Positions 11,001 to 25,800 of a stretch of 64,000 bases of DNA are shown here, one piece after another. The stretch is from assembly GCA_038501625.1 (NCBI GenBank), contig JAZAYU010000006.1:12836638-12900637 (forward strand), written 5' to 3'. The notes under the pieces are model-generated. The model did not search any database, was not told the DNA's origin, and saw only the letters and a program-made list of their open reading frames with translations. This stretch comes from Corbicula japonica. Lineage: Eukaryota > Mollusca > Bivalvia > Venerida > Cyrenidae. Numbering within the stretch: position 1 is the first letter of the stretch; each line of letters begins with the position of its first letter. Position numbers and translations under genes: made by a program.

Positions 11001-14000
11001 CACTGGTTGCCCATGTGATAAAAGGCATATCTGTGGAGTAAGATCAGAAAACATAATTCATTTGCTTTAAGAGACTATTTTAAATTTAGACTCTTTAAAT
11101 TCAATTTTAATTTCATTTGCTTTAAGGTTCATTATGTTATTTCTAATCTAGAAGCAAACAGTGTGAATCCAGATCAGACAGCAGGGATAATAAAAAAAAT
11201 ATGCAAGCTGATGGGATAAAAGTTGTTTCAACAGAGTAAAGAGTTTATATAAAACAATTTGTCACCTTAGTGCAATAATGGTACATCTCCTTCATATTTT
11301 AATGGTACTTGCACATTTTTGCACTAAGGTGATGCACAGTCTTATTCATTTGCTTTGTACCTTTAACCCTTTCCTGTACAGACACACCTTTATTGCTAGG
11401 GTGAACAGTTTAGATCCAGTTTAACATGAAACACGAATGTTGCCTATAACTTTGAAAACACTCGCCTATTCTCTTAACCCTTTCCTCCATATATACGCCT
11501 TTATGGCATGAATGAACAGTGTAGATCCAGATCAGCCAGCACATGCATGCAGTCTGATCAAGATCAAAGATGTGTCGGCTGATCTGGATGTACACTGTAC
11601 ATCTGGATCTGGATGTACATGTAGATCTGGATCTACATTGGTCGCACATGCGTAAAAATGCATATATATCCAGGAAAGGGTTAATCTTATGATATATTGC
11701 AGGATTAATCAACAATGTGTCCCAATATTATAAACTGGTTTTCAATTATTTGCCATTGTTTGATAGTGAATTAAAATGAGTCTAAGGTTGTAAGATCATG
11801 GTGCTTATATCTACAAAGTGCTTCAGTCTACGCAACATGTAATATTCCCAAGTGCCATGTACTGCTGGGCCTAAGATCATAAAACTAAATCAGGAGACCA
11901 GGCTTAAATCTCAAACATCTGATTGGCTGAAATGGCTACTGGTCGCCATTTCAGCCAATCAGATGCTGGAGCCCAATTAGATGCTTGAGATTTGAGACTG
12001 GTCACCAATCACAGTTTCATGATCTTAGGCCTTGGTGTTTTGCAACCCTTAACTCTTTAATCCATATATATGCCTTTCATTGCATAGGTGAACAATGAAG
12101 ATCCAGATCAGCCAGCACATCAGTTCCTTGCTACTCCCTTGATACAATTTCTCCTTTAATCCTTTTAAGTGCCAAGCATGGCATTAACTTCGTTGCATTC
12201 TTGCAGTCTGACAAAGGTCTACACTGTTTGCAATTCAGTTTATAAATTCTGGTATTAATCGATGTAGAACAGTCCTTTATATTAACAAAAAAGTGATTTC
12301 GGTAACAGTCATTTGGAAGTCAGTGTTTACTCGTCTACTCTTACCATTCCTGTGACAATGTTCAGTAAGAGTTGTTTCCCTTAGATACTTCTTTCACACA
12401 CTCAAAATATTAGTAAAGCACACCAAAACTCCAATGTTAAAATTTTCATTTTCTCGCACACTGGATAAGTATTTCCGCATGTTTTAATGGGGAATGAAAA
12501 CCTTATCTTTTCCCTAGGGAAAAGATAATGTTCGCATGCTACACGCGTGACGTCACGTCTTCAAGTATCGTAATTTATTCAAGTTAGTGACGTCATTTAG
12601 AAAATAAGGTTTATTTTAACGTCAAAATTTCCGCGTAAGGAAACAAAATTAAGTTTGTATACATGAACAGTAAAAGATATGCAAGAAAAAGTATCTTGCA
12701 TGGGATATTAGGTAAAGATATAAAAATCTGTCACCTCGGGTGAACTGTTTAGCGGGAACTTGGCATAGCCTCGTTCCCACAAAACAGTTTACCCTTAGTG
12801 ACAGATTTTTTCATCTTCACCTCACACTAATGCAAGATACTTATTATATTTATCTTACACGATAGAAAATGTCAGTGTGATGTAGCAATATGTAAATGAT
12901 GCTATTTCATAAGTATCATAAGGAGTTGAACAATCTTTGTTACTTGGTCTATAAGGACAGGATCTCCTCTTTTTTTGTCACATCAACAGATTAAATACTT
13001 AAATGATTTACTTAATACATTCCGAGCCAGGTTATCTGTTTTCATATAGTCAATAAACGGGTCCAAAAATGTTTATTCTTTCAAACCGACATCTAGGGAT
13101 TAAAATCTTCAAAGCTTCAATACAGCTGATTATTGTTTCATTGAAACATGTAAACAAACAATGATAAACTTTGGTATCATTTTGAAACAGAGTTAAAATA
13201 TTTCTTTGATGCATTTTAATGGTTGCTCTTATATATTTTTCTTTGATTGATTTTAAGTGACAGAAGAGATTGTCCAAGGCCCTGAGAACTTTTATGCCTC
13301 ACTTTGTCATTACATTAAAATTTGTCAAATGTTTATTAGATAAGTTTGTGATGGCCAAATAGGCTTTACTGACAGTTATGCAATATAAAAATAAAAGGAA
13401 TAATATTGTATGTGACAATTTAAGTGTTTTCTATTACTTAACCCTTAACTCCATGTGTTTTAGTACATGGGTGACTGGTGTAGAGTCAGATCAGTTGGCA
13501 CATCCATGACATCTGATCTAGGATCTATACTGTTCACTTCTTGATAAGAAATAACATAATGAATCTAAAGGTGAACAGTGTATTTGCTATCAGACAGTAC
13601 ATATGTGCAAGCTGATCTGGATCTACACTGGTTGCCCATCAGATAACAGCCATATACCATAGAGTATTGGATTAATTATAAAGTTTAATTGCCTGGCCTT
13701 AATCTTTTAAGGCCCTGTCACACTACAGCACATTTCCACGGCATTGCCACGGCATTGTTTAATATTCCAGAACGCCGTGAGATCGCAAGAAAAATCTGAC
13801 TTTTATCGTGAAGATGGAGACTGCACGGCGTCTTCACTACGACCATGGTGTTGCTTCGGCCTTAAAATGGCGTTCTATCGCGTTCCTGCAGAGTTCTTGT
13901 TGGCGATTGCCTGCTCTCATACTCTGCGTGTTGATGACTTTCTACCTATAAAATAAAGTGTGCATGCATGGGGCTGGTTCCATCTGCATTCAAATTCAGC

Positions 14001-17000
14001 TGAAATTGCTCTCCATTCTGCTTTGGTGGTAGGACACTGAATGCACTCGTTTTTGTACTCATCAATAATAGCCTGGCGTACTTCACATACACACAATAAC
14101 ATTATATTGTGAGTTACTCTTAAATCAAATTTCATGCTTGCATGTCTGTCCGCAGATGCAAGATGACGCATTGTCATAGCTAGTTTTAATCAAATGGTTG
14201 AACCCAAACCCTCCTACGCCCTTGAGCTCTCCTTCTTCGTCGTATTACAATCATGTGCAAGCATCTTCATCTTGGTATGTTTGCTTGACATGCATGTATG
14301 TCAGCAATAGCCCGACTTGCTGCTGTACTTCAGTCATGGTGAAATTAATGTTTATTTGCCAATCTTGTACATTTATACAATTTTGTGTACAAACATCAAT
14401 GAACGCAGTAGAAGCGAATTGGGAGCGCATTGATTGCTGTGGCAACGCTGTAGAAGCGCATTGGGAGCGCAATGATCACCGTGGCAACGCGGTAGAAGCG
14501 CATTGGTAGCGCATTGATCGCAGTGACAGCTCCGTACAGTCGTTGAAAGAGCACAGTGAAACAATAAACACTCCGTTGCAATAAAGCGCTGTAAAAACGC
14601 AGTGACAACGCCATACAATCTCCGTGCAAGTGCCACTGATTACCACAGCTTTCGCACTGCGACCTCTGTGCGCGCCCGCGGATCTCCTGCGGCATTGTAG
14701 GAGACCTTACTGCGCTGCTACGGCGACCATACAGCGATCCCACTACGCTTTTATCAGAACGCCGAGCGACGGCATTTGTTATGATCATGCTCAAAATGAG
14801 CGCCGTGGCTACGCGTTCTATGCGATCCCACTGCGTTTACTGGCGATGCCACTGCGTTGCTGCGGTGATGCTTGCCATCGTACTGCGCGCACCTTGGCTT
14901 TCTTGAACCCCGTGGGAACGCCGTGAGAATGCGACCCTGGTGTGACAGGGGTTTTATTCTATAGATACATCTTTATTGTGTGGGCAAACAATGTAGATCC
15001 AGATCTACACCATTCGCTTTTGGATTCATTAAGTTCTTTCTGATAAAGATGTGACCAATGCAGATCCAGATCATATGGCACAGATATGCAGGCTGATTTG
15101 GATCTACACTGGTTGGATACACATAAAAATGTGTATATATAGCACTAGACACATTTGGGACCAATGAATACCCATTACCCTGTGCGGTTTTATCAGAATG
15201 ATCACCCTAACACCACTGTGAACAATAATGGGTAGGCTCACAATCAAAGCAAGACAAATTTTGCAAGTTAACCCTTTCCTGTACAGAAACACCTTTATTG
15301 CTAGGGCGAACAGTTTAGATCCAGATCAGCCGGCACATCCTTTTTGATTCATTAGGTTATTTCTGACCAAAATGCGACCAGTGCAGATCCTGATCAGACG
15401 GCACATGGGTAAAAATGCGTATATATACAGGAATGGGTTAAGTACAATGTCAAGATCTGCAAAATTTAGAATGTTGTCGCATGTCTTAACCCTTTACTCC
15501 ATAGATAGGCCTTTATCATGTTGGCAGATAGTGTAGATCCAGATCAGCTAGCACATTCCTGCCATCTAATCAAAATCTGCTCTGTTTGCTTTTAGATTCA
15601 TTAGGTTTTTTTCTGACCAAGTAACGAATAGTGTAGATCCAGATCAGATGTCACAGATCTGCCAGCTGATCTGATCTACACGGTAGGCCCATCTGATAAA
15701 AGTATTTCTTGAGAAAAGGTTAAAACTGGATATTATGCCCATGTTATAATACCACGTTCCTGAGCAGCATAAATGTTAGCAGTTTGACCCATTATAATAC
15801 TGGAAATGCATTAGTATCATTAAAACTTGATTATTCACTGACGTAACTCACTCGTATATCTTCGTTCTTCCGTTCAAAACTCTGGGAAACAAATTTAGCA
15901 TTTCTGTATCTCGACAATTTAAATCCGTCTCGGACAACACGACCTTTTTAAGAATATCATAACATCAACTTAAGGATTATTTATTACCTTTCAATTATTC
16001 CTTTATCAAAACAGAATTAACTTTTGTACTTAGAACAACTTTTTTTAGCAAATAACATGAATAGAGATTTTTGTGTTATACAAGGGGCGTCATTCGATGA
16101 ATGTATGACAGTATTGTAAACTAAGATCTACTTAATTTGTAGGATTAAAGGCTTGAGGGCTGCTGTTTGCAAACAGCAATTATTAAGACGTAAACTATGT
16201 AAGGTTCATTATCTATCAATATTTTTTGTTGTAAATGGTTTATTAAAAGGCAGAAAAATGTACTGCTTTATCTTAAGAATTTTATCAATTTCATTTCCAT
16301 TTACCTAAATGTTTCGTTGCATTCATCACATAAATGCATTAATGATAGTGAAGTTAAAATACAATTTTTCTGTGAATACAGTTTAATTAATACAACATAA
16401 TGAAATGTGTACATAGACTGTGTACTGCTCTGTTTCACTTAATTCTTGTTTCACTAATTTTGTTTGGCCAGGTGTCTTGGTAAGTGAGTGTGTATTTCAC
16501 TTGATATTTATTGTGTTCATTGGGGTATGAAAAACACTTGTTGTGAAGTCTGAAGGGTTTCATGATTACTTTAAGCTATCCAAATGTTTTTTCATATCCT
16601 GATGAATACATCAAATTATCAACTTATTTCTTGTTTTTAATCTTGAGTAGAATTTGAAATGAAATCTTTATTAAAAAATTTTGGAAAAGTATTTGTGATA
16701 ATGCCATTTTTGAAAATATAATTGGCTGTTGAAAAAGCCACTTTGACAACAAAGTGAATGATGGCAAACTTTTCACAGCAACAGTTTGGCAATTGTGCTT
16801 GCATCTTGCCATCAAAAGTCAAAACATATTCTGATAGTCGAAAAGTCTGTTAGCAGCTTTAATTGCAGCCAGGCCTGGATCAAATGATTTTCATCCCAGA
16901 ATGAAAACAGTCTCGAAAAAGTTAAGTGCACTAGGAATTGAAAAATTATTAGTGAAGAATGTCTTCCGCATAATTATTCCAGGAAGTTTAATTTTTATGC

Positions 17001-20000
17001 TGCAAGTGTTTATGTTGGACACATTTTAAAGTCTTCTAGGAAACAATTTCATTTTATGTCACTATCAAATAGTAGATTATATAAATACAATAGATCAGAA
17101 TATACTATTTTAGAATAAAGATAGCCAGGCATTCCTTTGAGAACCATATAAATCATCCATTTACTTCTTTAAATGATGTAATTTTCTGATTTTGTTTCAA
17201 GGGCCACACATTATAAGTTACACTCCCAAAGTGAGCCACCTCTAACATCAGGTCTTGGATTCACTACTGATATATGAAATAAAAATATCAGTTTTCGTAA
17301 TGTCTTGTTTTTCATCATTTTAGAGCATATAAACCATTAAACCATTTACTCCATAGATTTATCTTTATTGTTTGGGAATACAATTGAGATCAGCTTGCAC
17401 ATCCATGTCATCAGATCACGATCTACCCAGTGTTCACTTTTAAATTCGTTAGGTAATTTCTGACCAAGATGGTACTAGTGCAGATCCAGATCAGATGGCA
17501 TTGATGTGATGGCTGACCTGAACCTTCACTGGTTGCACAGGCATTAAAATGCATATAATATATAAAGTAAAATTTAATGGTTCAACAGCTTGAAACATGC
17601 GTTGGTTGTCCATATAATTATGAAGGGTACTGTAAATGCCTGAGAATTTAAATGTTTTTAGAGGTCTTTCTTTTTATGTTGTTAATAACAACTGAACTCA
17701 TCACAGTGACTGTTTTGTAAAAAAAACGATCTTCAGTCACATTCTCATTAACCCTTTCCTGTAGATACACCTTTATTGCTAGGGCGAACAGTTTAGATCC
17801 AGATCAGCCGGCACATCCATGCCATCTGATCAGGATCTAAACTGTTCGCTTTTTGATTCATTAGGTTATTTCTGACCAAAATGCGACCAGTGCAGATCCT
17901 GATTAGACGGCACGGATGTGCCGGCTGATCTGGATCTACACTGGTCCCACACGCGTAAAAATGCGTATATATCCAGGAAAGGGTTAATGATTTAATTTTC
18001 ATTTGTTTTTGGCATGAAACTTCCATAAAACTTATAAATTTGAAGAAAAAAACATAGAATAATAAAAGAATTTAAAGATTGTCAAATATATACCGCCCCC
18101 ACATTTCACAAAAGGCATTTATTAGATTTTAACAGCTATAAAAAATTTATCATCTTTAAGGGAATGGGCATCAACAAGTAATACTTGAGTTGTATTATAG
18201 CAGTTTCCAAAAAAAGTAGAATTTTGATCTAGTAGCCTAGCATATTGACAAAATTACATGTGTTTTTACCCCAACTAAACCCTTTACTCCATAGATACAA
18301 CTTTCATCGCATTCATTAGGTTATTTATGATCAAGGAACCAACAGTGTAGATCCAAATGGATGTGTCACTGATCTGGATCTACAGAGTACCATTGGATAA
18401 AAAATGTATCCATTGATTAATGGGATAAAGTTATATGCATTGATCTTATGTTTTTGGTAAAGATGAGAAAGTACAAAGGAGGAAACCAGAGGGAGCATAA
18501 TGGGGGTCTAGCCTAGATTTCTTCCCACAACCTGGTGTGCAACCAACAAATGGTTTATTGAGAATGTTGGATTATTTTAATATAAGGTCTTTGTGAACCT
18601 AGTGTTTCCTTTTTCTTCCATATTTCATATTTCAACATATAATTATTGTTTGGGAATTTAATTATCTTTTTTAAAATTGAAACAACTTCAAGACTTGTTT
18701 CTGACAAAATCAACTTCAGGACTGAAGGTTATAAAACTGAGCATGGAAACCAGTCTCAAATCTCAAGCATCTGATTGGCTGAAATGGCAACAGGTTGCCA
18801 TTTCAGCCAATTAGATGCTTGAGATTTGAGACTGGTTTCCATGCTCAGTTTTATAACATTGCCATTTCTGCCAATCAGATGCTTGAGATTTGAGACTGGT
18901 TTCCATGCTCAGTTTTATAACCTTGGGCAAAGGCTTCTATAATTATTGGGCAGCCAATGAAGGTATATTTTTCTGCATATATGCCTGTATGGCATTGGCA
19001 AACAGTGCAGATTGAGATGAGCCAGAACATCCATGTCTTAGGTCATTGTCAACACTGTTCACTTTTGATTCATTAGGTTATTTCTGACCAAGAAGCTAAC
19101 TGTAGATCCTGATCAGATGGTAGAGGTCTGCTAGCTGATCTGGATCTACACTGGTTGCACACACAATAAAAAGCATGTATATGGAGTAAAGGGTTAAGTT
19201 TATTAGAATACTCTTGAGACAAATGACAGAAATGTGACAAATGACAAAACAAACAAAAGGTAATACCAATAAAAAATTAACTTTTTATTAGTGAAGATCA
19301 TTCACACTGAAATTTAAAACATTTCTGAAATAATTTTCTGCTGTATGAGCACTTCCTGACCTTGGTTGTTTCAGGCGTATCTTGCTCAGAAGGGATTTGT
19401 GCATCGAGATCTGGCAGCTAGAAATGTCCTCATTGGAGAAAACAAACAGGTGAAGATTGGTGATTTTGGTTTGGCACGTTACATCTACCATGATCTGAAC
19501 AAAATCTATGTCAACAGACGTGGAGGCAAGCTTCCACTGAGATGGATGTCCCCAGAAGCCATCTTTGATTCGACCTTTTCTACAGCTAGTGACATGTAAG
19601 CATTAACAGAGTTTTGCCTACATTCTACCAGCTTCTAAGCTAGTGGTCCATGGATTTGATTGATTGTTTCTTGAGTTCTTACTTACCTGTAGCATCGTAC
19701 CAACAGTACTCTAAGGATAAGGCTTTTATCCATGAATGAAAAGTGTAGATCCAGATCAACTGGCACATCCATACCATCTGAGCAGGATCTGCTCAGTTCA
19801 CTTTTGATTCATTATCATATTTCTGGCCAGGAAGCAACAAGTGTAGATCCAGATGGCATAGATCTGGATCAACATTGGTTGCACATGCAATTAAACCCAT
19901 AGATAAGGAGTAAAGAGACAAAAGTTACTTCCTGTTAGCTTCCTTATAATGTTTATGGTGTCAAGCATATTGTGCCATGAGTCTTTGAAGATTTAAATAA

Positions 20001-22816
20001 TTTTCTTATGATTACCTATGCATCTAGTCTGCACATCCAAAACTTAAATCAGGAAGTGAACATTGCGCAGGTATAGCTGGGTACAGTTTACAGCAATACA
20101 CACTTGTATTTCACTTTTCCACCTTGGCAGTCAGTTGTTTTCCTGTTAAAGTTTGCTCTCAGATCATTCTTGTAAATCAAACATCGTTCAACAAGTATTT
20201 CGGGAATAATGTATACTTTGTTTTTGGGAGGCCTCAGCGATAAATTTTAAATGAACAGCGTCTACTTGTGTATCTCTCGATTTGAAATTTATTATATGCA
20301 GGTATAAACATTATCTTTAATTCTTTTAACTTTTTGCCAATGATCAAATCTAGCCACATGGAAGAAAAGATAACATGCAAGGGTATTATAAATTAAAGGC
20401 TTAAGCTTATCTGTCAAACTCCTTCTTTTCATTTTATTTAGTTTTTATTGTGCTTCAGTGTTATCTAAGTGCAATAAAACCAAGTCTTTTATGTAAATTA
20501 TTGCATAAGATTATTGCAAACAAATTATGTACTTCAAAAACAATTAGTGATTCATTTGAGTAATATATGAGGGAATTCAATGATAGTTTCAAGTGGGGGT
20601 GTAATCAGTTCAGATATCAGATACATTTCATTTGGTTCTGGAAAACAAACAGATTTTATGTTAAGTTTAAAGGAATACTCTTACCTAAAAACATGTTCTT
20701 ATTTATTTCAGTAATATATGTATGGGTCATATAAAAGTGTCAAGTAGTGTGTATCTGATCAAATATATGGAACATTTTATCAGGTTCTAGCAATATTTAT
20801 TTTCATCCATGTTTTTGTTTAGAAAATCCTGGTTATTTTTTTTTCTTGCAAAGCCATGCCTATGGCTTTAAGGTCAAGTTCATTGTTACTAAAAATAGAT
20901 TGTGTCCAGACCATAGTAATCACTTGTATATTTTGACAGTGCTAATAATTGTGAAAATTGCCATAAATGATCAACCTATCATGACAATAATTATGTCACA
21001 TGCAATCATTCCTGTGTCTTGAAGACAAAGGTCACATACTAAAAATAGATAGTTTGTGCCATTGCCATTCTTAAATTAACAAAACTTAATGTTCTTGAAC
21101 TGTAAGAGTGGTAACTTCTAGTGATGGTCAGTATACATCAGAAGTGTTGTCGTCATAATCCCAAACCGACATATGAAGCATTTTCATGTTTCAAGACCTT
21201 TAAATTTGAGACCAAATTACCCAGGGTTTGAGGACATTCATCACTTTCTTTGATCAACGACCATTTCTCTACCTATTTTTAATATCATCAATTTTTCCAA
21301 TTAAACAATGTTAACTTGTTGTCAATAATTATAACATCTAACAGGAGAGCACCTGGTGTGGTATAATATATTGTAATAAAACAAAATAAAAGTATTTAAA
21401 TCAACAATTCCTGCCTAATTTGTGGACTTGTTTAACATTTTAGAATGATTTAATGTGGTAATTACTTAGCAAGTTTTGGAGAGTTCAATGTTTTGTATAC
21501 AATTTAGTTACCATGTCCAGTGAATAAATATATATACCTCCCATAAATATTTACAAATTATTGCGATGTTAAAGTGCCTCATCTACGCTATCAAGTTAAT
21601 ATGTAAATATTTAGATATGAAATATTTGAAATTCATAGCTTGATTGCTGTTCCTTTTCATTTTATCTGGTTTTATTGTCTCACACACCTGTGAGAGTTGA
21701 GGGGGTGTTTTACCTTAAATTCTGTGCAGTCAGATCTGGATCCACACTGTTTGCTTCTTGGGAAGAAACTATCTCATAAAATCTATAAGCCAACACTGGG
21801 CTTTTTTTACTGCAATAGGAAGAGGCCCGTGACCTATTATTTGGGGAAAAATAAACGAGGATGAAAAAAACTTGATGTAAAGTAATGTTTTGGTGAAAAC
21901 TGAATGATTTAAATGTAATTTTCTGTAAATGGTTTCAAATTAAGAAAATAATGCGCTACAAAAGTGAAGATCCTGATCAGACTTAGATCTTAATCAGACT
22001 GAATGGATGTAAGGTGTACCATGAAGTAAAGGGTTAACAGTTGCAGATCCAGATCAGCAGGCACATTTTGTGGCATGTGATCAGGATCTACATTGTTTGC
22101 TTTCATTTAGGTTATTTCTAACCAAGATGCTACCAGTGCATATCCAGATCAGACAATACAGATGTCCTATATGATCTGGATCTACACTGGTCAACCAGGC
22201 AATAATATGAATATATATAAACTGCTAAAATAAGGCAGAATTATGATACAGATGTAGTGTAGCGCACATACTATGTACATTTTTCAGTATTACCAGGGTG
22301 ATTTTTAAGAAATGTTCACAATCACTAAATATTACAGATGATTGTGTAATTGATAATGTGTCATATTTGCATTATTTGTATATATTAGCCCCACCTGTGA
22401 CTTACTAATTCAAACACCTGTTTGGAGGATTGTTTTAGTTAAATATCCTATAGATAAACTACTTGGCTAATTCACAGGTCATCAAGTGAAAGTAAGCCAA
22501 TATAACAGTTGTCTAATGATATTATAGACTAATTTGGTAGTTGACAGATCTTCTATAAAAAGATGGCACTTCATATTTAAGTTGTTTGAATCATCAAAGA
22601 GGAAAGTTTAGTGTTTTAGTGAACTGGTATAAACTTTCAACAACTGTTTGATAAGCCGGGGCTTTTGGGCTTTCTTCCTTTATCAAGACTCTGTCATTAA
22701 ACCCCTATCTTCCCCTGTCTGTCATTCCCCTCTCTCATTTCACCCCCCCCCCCTTCTCTCTCCCTCTGTCATTTCCCCTACCCCATACTCTCTCCCCTCT
22801 CTCTCCCCCTCTCTCT

Positions 22817-22867
<51 letters not shown>

Positions 22868-25800
22868 TGTGCATGTCAGGGGCATAGGCAAGATTTAGAT
22901 AATAGGGCGGCGGACAACAAAAAAAGTAACATAATTGAATTAGTGAGAGTTTAGATGATGTACCTTGAGATACGCATATGGTTATTAACAATATTTTAAT
23001 TTTTTTTTCTAAAAGATTTTGAAGCATTACAAAAAACATGTAAAATGCCTAATCATAATAAAGCCATGGGTAGTCATCAAGCCAACTAGATATAAAAGCT
23101 CACAGCTCGGGTTTTAACGGTCTAAAAGAGTGGTTTAGAAATCCAAAATTCTCAGGATGATTAGGGACGTCCATGTCTGATCTCATCAAATTTTATTAAG
23201 GCAATAGAAAATTAATTCCTATATTCTCATCCAAATTTTGGGAAAACATGGGGTGGGTGGGCGGGTTTTATTTTTTATTTATCATTCCCACTGTTTCTAA
23301 CAACGCTTATGTAGTGCAAAGATAAATCTAGCCGACTATGAATTGCCAATTCACACTTAAATGTTTCATACTGTGTTTTTGTACTCTACCGATTCATACT
23401 TGTAGTGTATATTTTGATGTACGCATTTTTTTCAAAATAAAAAATGTTCGGGCAGAGTGATTTTCAAAGGACGGGCAGGAATGAGAATCTAGGAATTAAT
23501 TTTCTATTGCCTAAGAATGATTTTTTTTCAACAAAAGTGATACATTTGTTGTACATGATGTTCTTGTTAAGACTGGACACCTAAATTTGCCAGCTGTTCT
23601 TTTAATTGACATCTGGAAAAAACAATAAATTTTCGAATTTTTAACCTAGCCAAATTACACATTGTAATATTATGTCTTTACGCCAATTTATGACTGTGCG
23701 ATTATATCATTTGTGGCTCTAAGACAGAATTCGTCTCCATGTAATTTAATGATACCACAGTAGGTTTACGTAGAAATCCTGAATATTCTGGAAAGGTTTT
23801 GGTATTTTGAAGAGATAATATTGATGAATTACTTTATAATTGTCTACTTTGATGATTTTATGAATGCATGTAAATATCCTATTATCTGTTAGCAAAATGA
23901 TCATTTATTTTGCATTAATCAAAACAGTTGGCAAGTGCTTTGTTGCACTTACCTGGGAGCTTTGAATATGTTCTTCCATTCCATTAGAAATTCATGTTGC
24001 CATACCCTTAGGACACTTTTTAAACCTTTACTCCATGGCTGAAGGTTATAAAGCTAATTAAAAATTGGTCGCCATTTCAGCCAATCAGATGCTTGAGATT
24101 AAAGACTGGTTTCTACACCTTTTATCTCATAAGCGACCAGTTTAGAACGAGATCAGTCAGAACATCTTTGCTATCAGATCTGGATCTACAATGTTCATCT
24201 CCTGGTCAGAAATAGTCTGTTGAATCTAAAAGCGAAAGTTTAGATTGTGATCAGATGGCATGGATGTGTGGATTCAATTGAGCACCCTGGATTTCCCAAA
24301 TTCGACATTTGCTTGGTCCTTTGAGGAAATGTTTAAAACTTACTTTAAATTGTTAAAAATTTTCTGTAGTGTCTGCAATGCCTGCAAAATATTTAACCCT
24401 TTGAGTAAATCCTTCATTGTATTCTAACCCTTCATATAATAAGCTTTACCACATGTGCAACCAAAGTAGATCCAGCTCATCCCACACATCTGTGCTATCT
24501 GTAATCAGTGCCCAAGGTTATAAAACTGAGCATGGAAACCAGTCTCAAATCTCAAGCATCTGATTGGCTGAAATGGCGACTGGTCACCATTTCAGCCAAT
24601 CAGATGCTTGAGATTTGAGACTGGTTTCCATGCTCAGTTTTATAACCTTCAACCCTGGATCTATATTGGTTCCATCTTGGTCAGAAATAACCTAATAGAT
24701 CTAAAAGGAAACAGTATAGATCATGATCTGGATCTCTTCTGTTCTCCCAGGGTATGACAGCCATATTTCATGGAATAAAGGGTTAAATACCCACAGATCT
24801 TTGCTTTTTAATAAAAATTATAAGGAGGAAGAGCAAGAGCAGTTATTGATGTACTTAACCCTTTCCTTTATAGATACACCTTCATTACTAGGGTGAACAG
24901 TTTAGATCCAGTTCAGCTGATCAGGATCTAAACTGTTCGCTTTTTTATTCATTAGGTTATTTCTGACCAAAATGCGACCAATGCAGATCCTGGTCAGACG
25001 GCACGCACGGATGTGACGGCTGATCTGGATCTACACTGGTCGCACATTCCTAAAAATGCATATATATCAAGGAAAGGGTTAATAGTTAGTCCAGTGAAAA
25101 CCACAAAACCTTTCAACTGCTTCAGCAGTAACATTCCTTTGAAGACACCAGGTTGCTGTGTAGAACTGAAGTTAGGCGATTTGTTTACAGCCCAAGCTTT
25201 AATCTAGGACCTTGTCATCAGGTTCAGTATTTGGCAAAGTTTTTACCAAAATACCTCATTAATCGTGCTGGATAAGTCAATAAACATCCATCTTCACTTA
25301 ATCTGTGAGGATGAGTCTTCAGATTTCATGAAAAATATTAATAGCTGTGACAAATCATTTATTGGTCTGACACCTGTTTTGCCTTATAATGGAATAGGGT
25401 TGAGGTTTGTTAACACTCTACTGCATTGGATATGGCAGTCATCCATGGGTGAACAGTGCAGCATGATCAGTTGGCAGATCTGATCAGGATCTACACTGTT
25501 CACTTTATTCATTAGGTAATTTCTGACTAAGAAGTGAACAGTGTAGATCCAGATCAGAAATTATGGATATGGAGAAATTGATATATTTTAGGGTTCAGAT
25601 TACAGTTTGTTAAAAGTTAAACAAGAAATTCTGGTTTTCCTATATTCTACAATTGAAATAATGGAAAATAAAATATATATCTTTTATTGATTTTATACAG
25701 TCATGTGATAATTTGAACTCAATACTGGAATTTTGAATCTGCACATTTGGTATTATACCTTTTTAACTGGATAAACAAATTGACTATCATCTTCCCTTAT

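Noticed and set aside
14198..14926. Several overlapping open frames of about 100-130 codons on both strands
   Set aside because: They lie in the repeat-built, CpG-rich interior of the 13710-14951 element and overlap one another on opposite strands; no recognisable domain.
22740..23039. Frame encoding a long Arg-Glu run
   Set aside because: It is the translation of the CT microsatellite.
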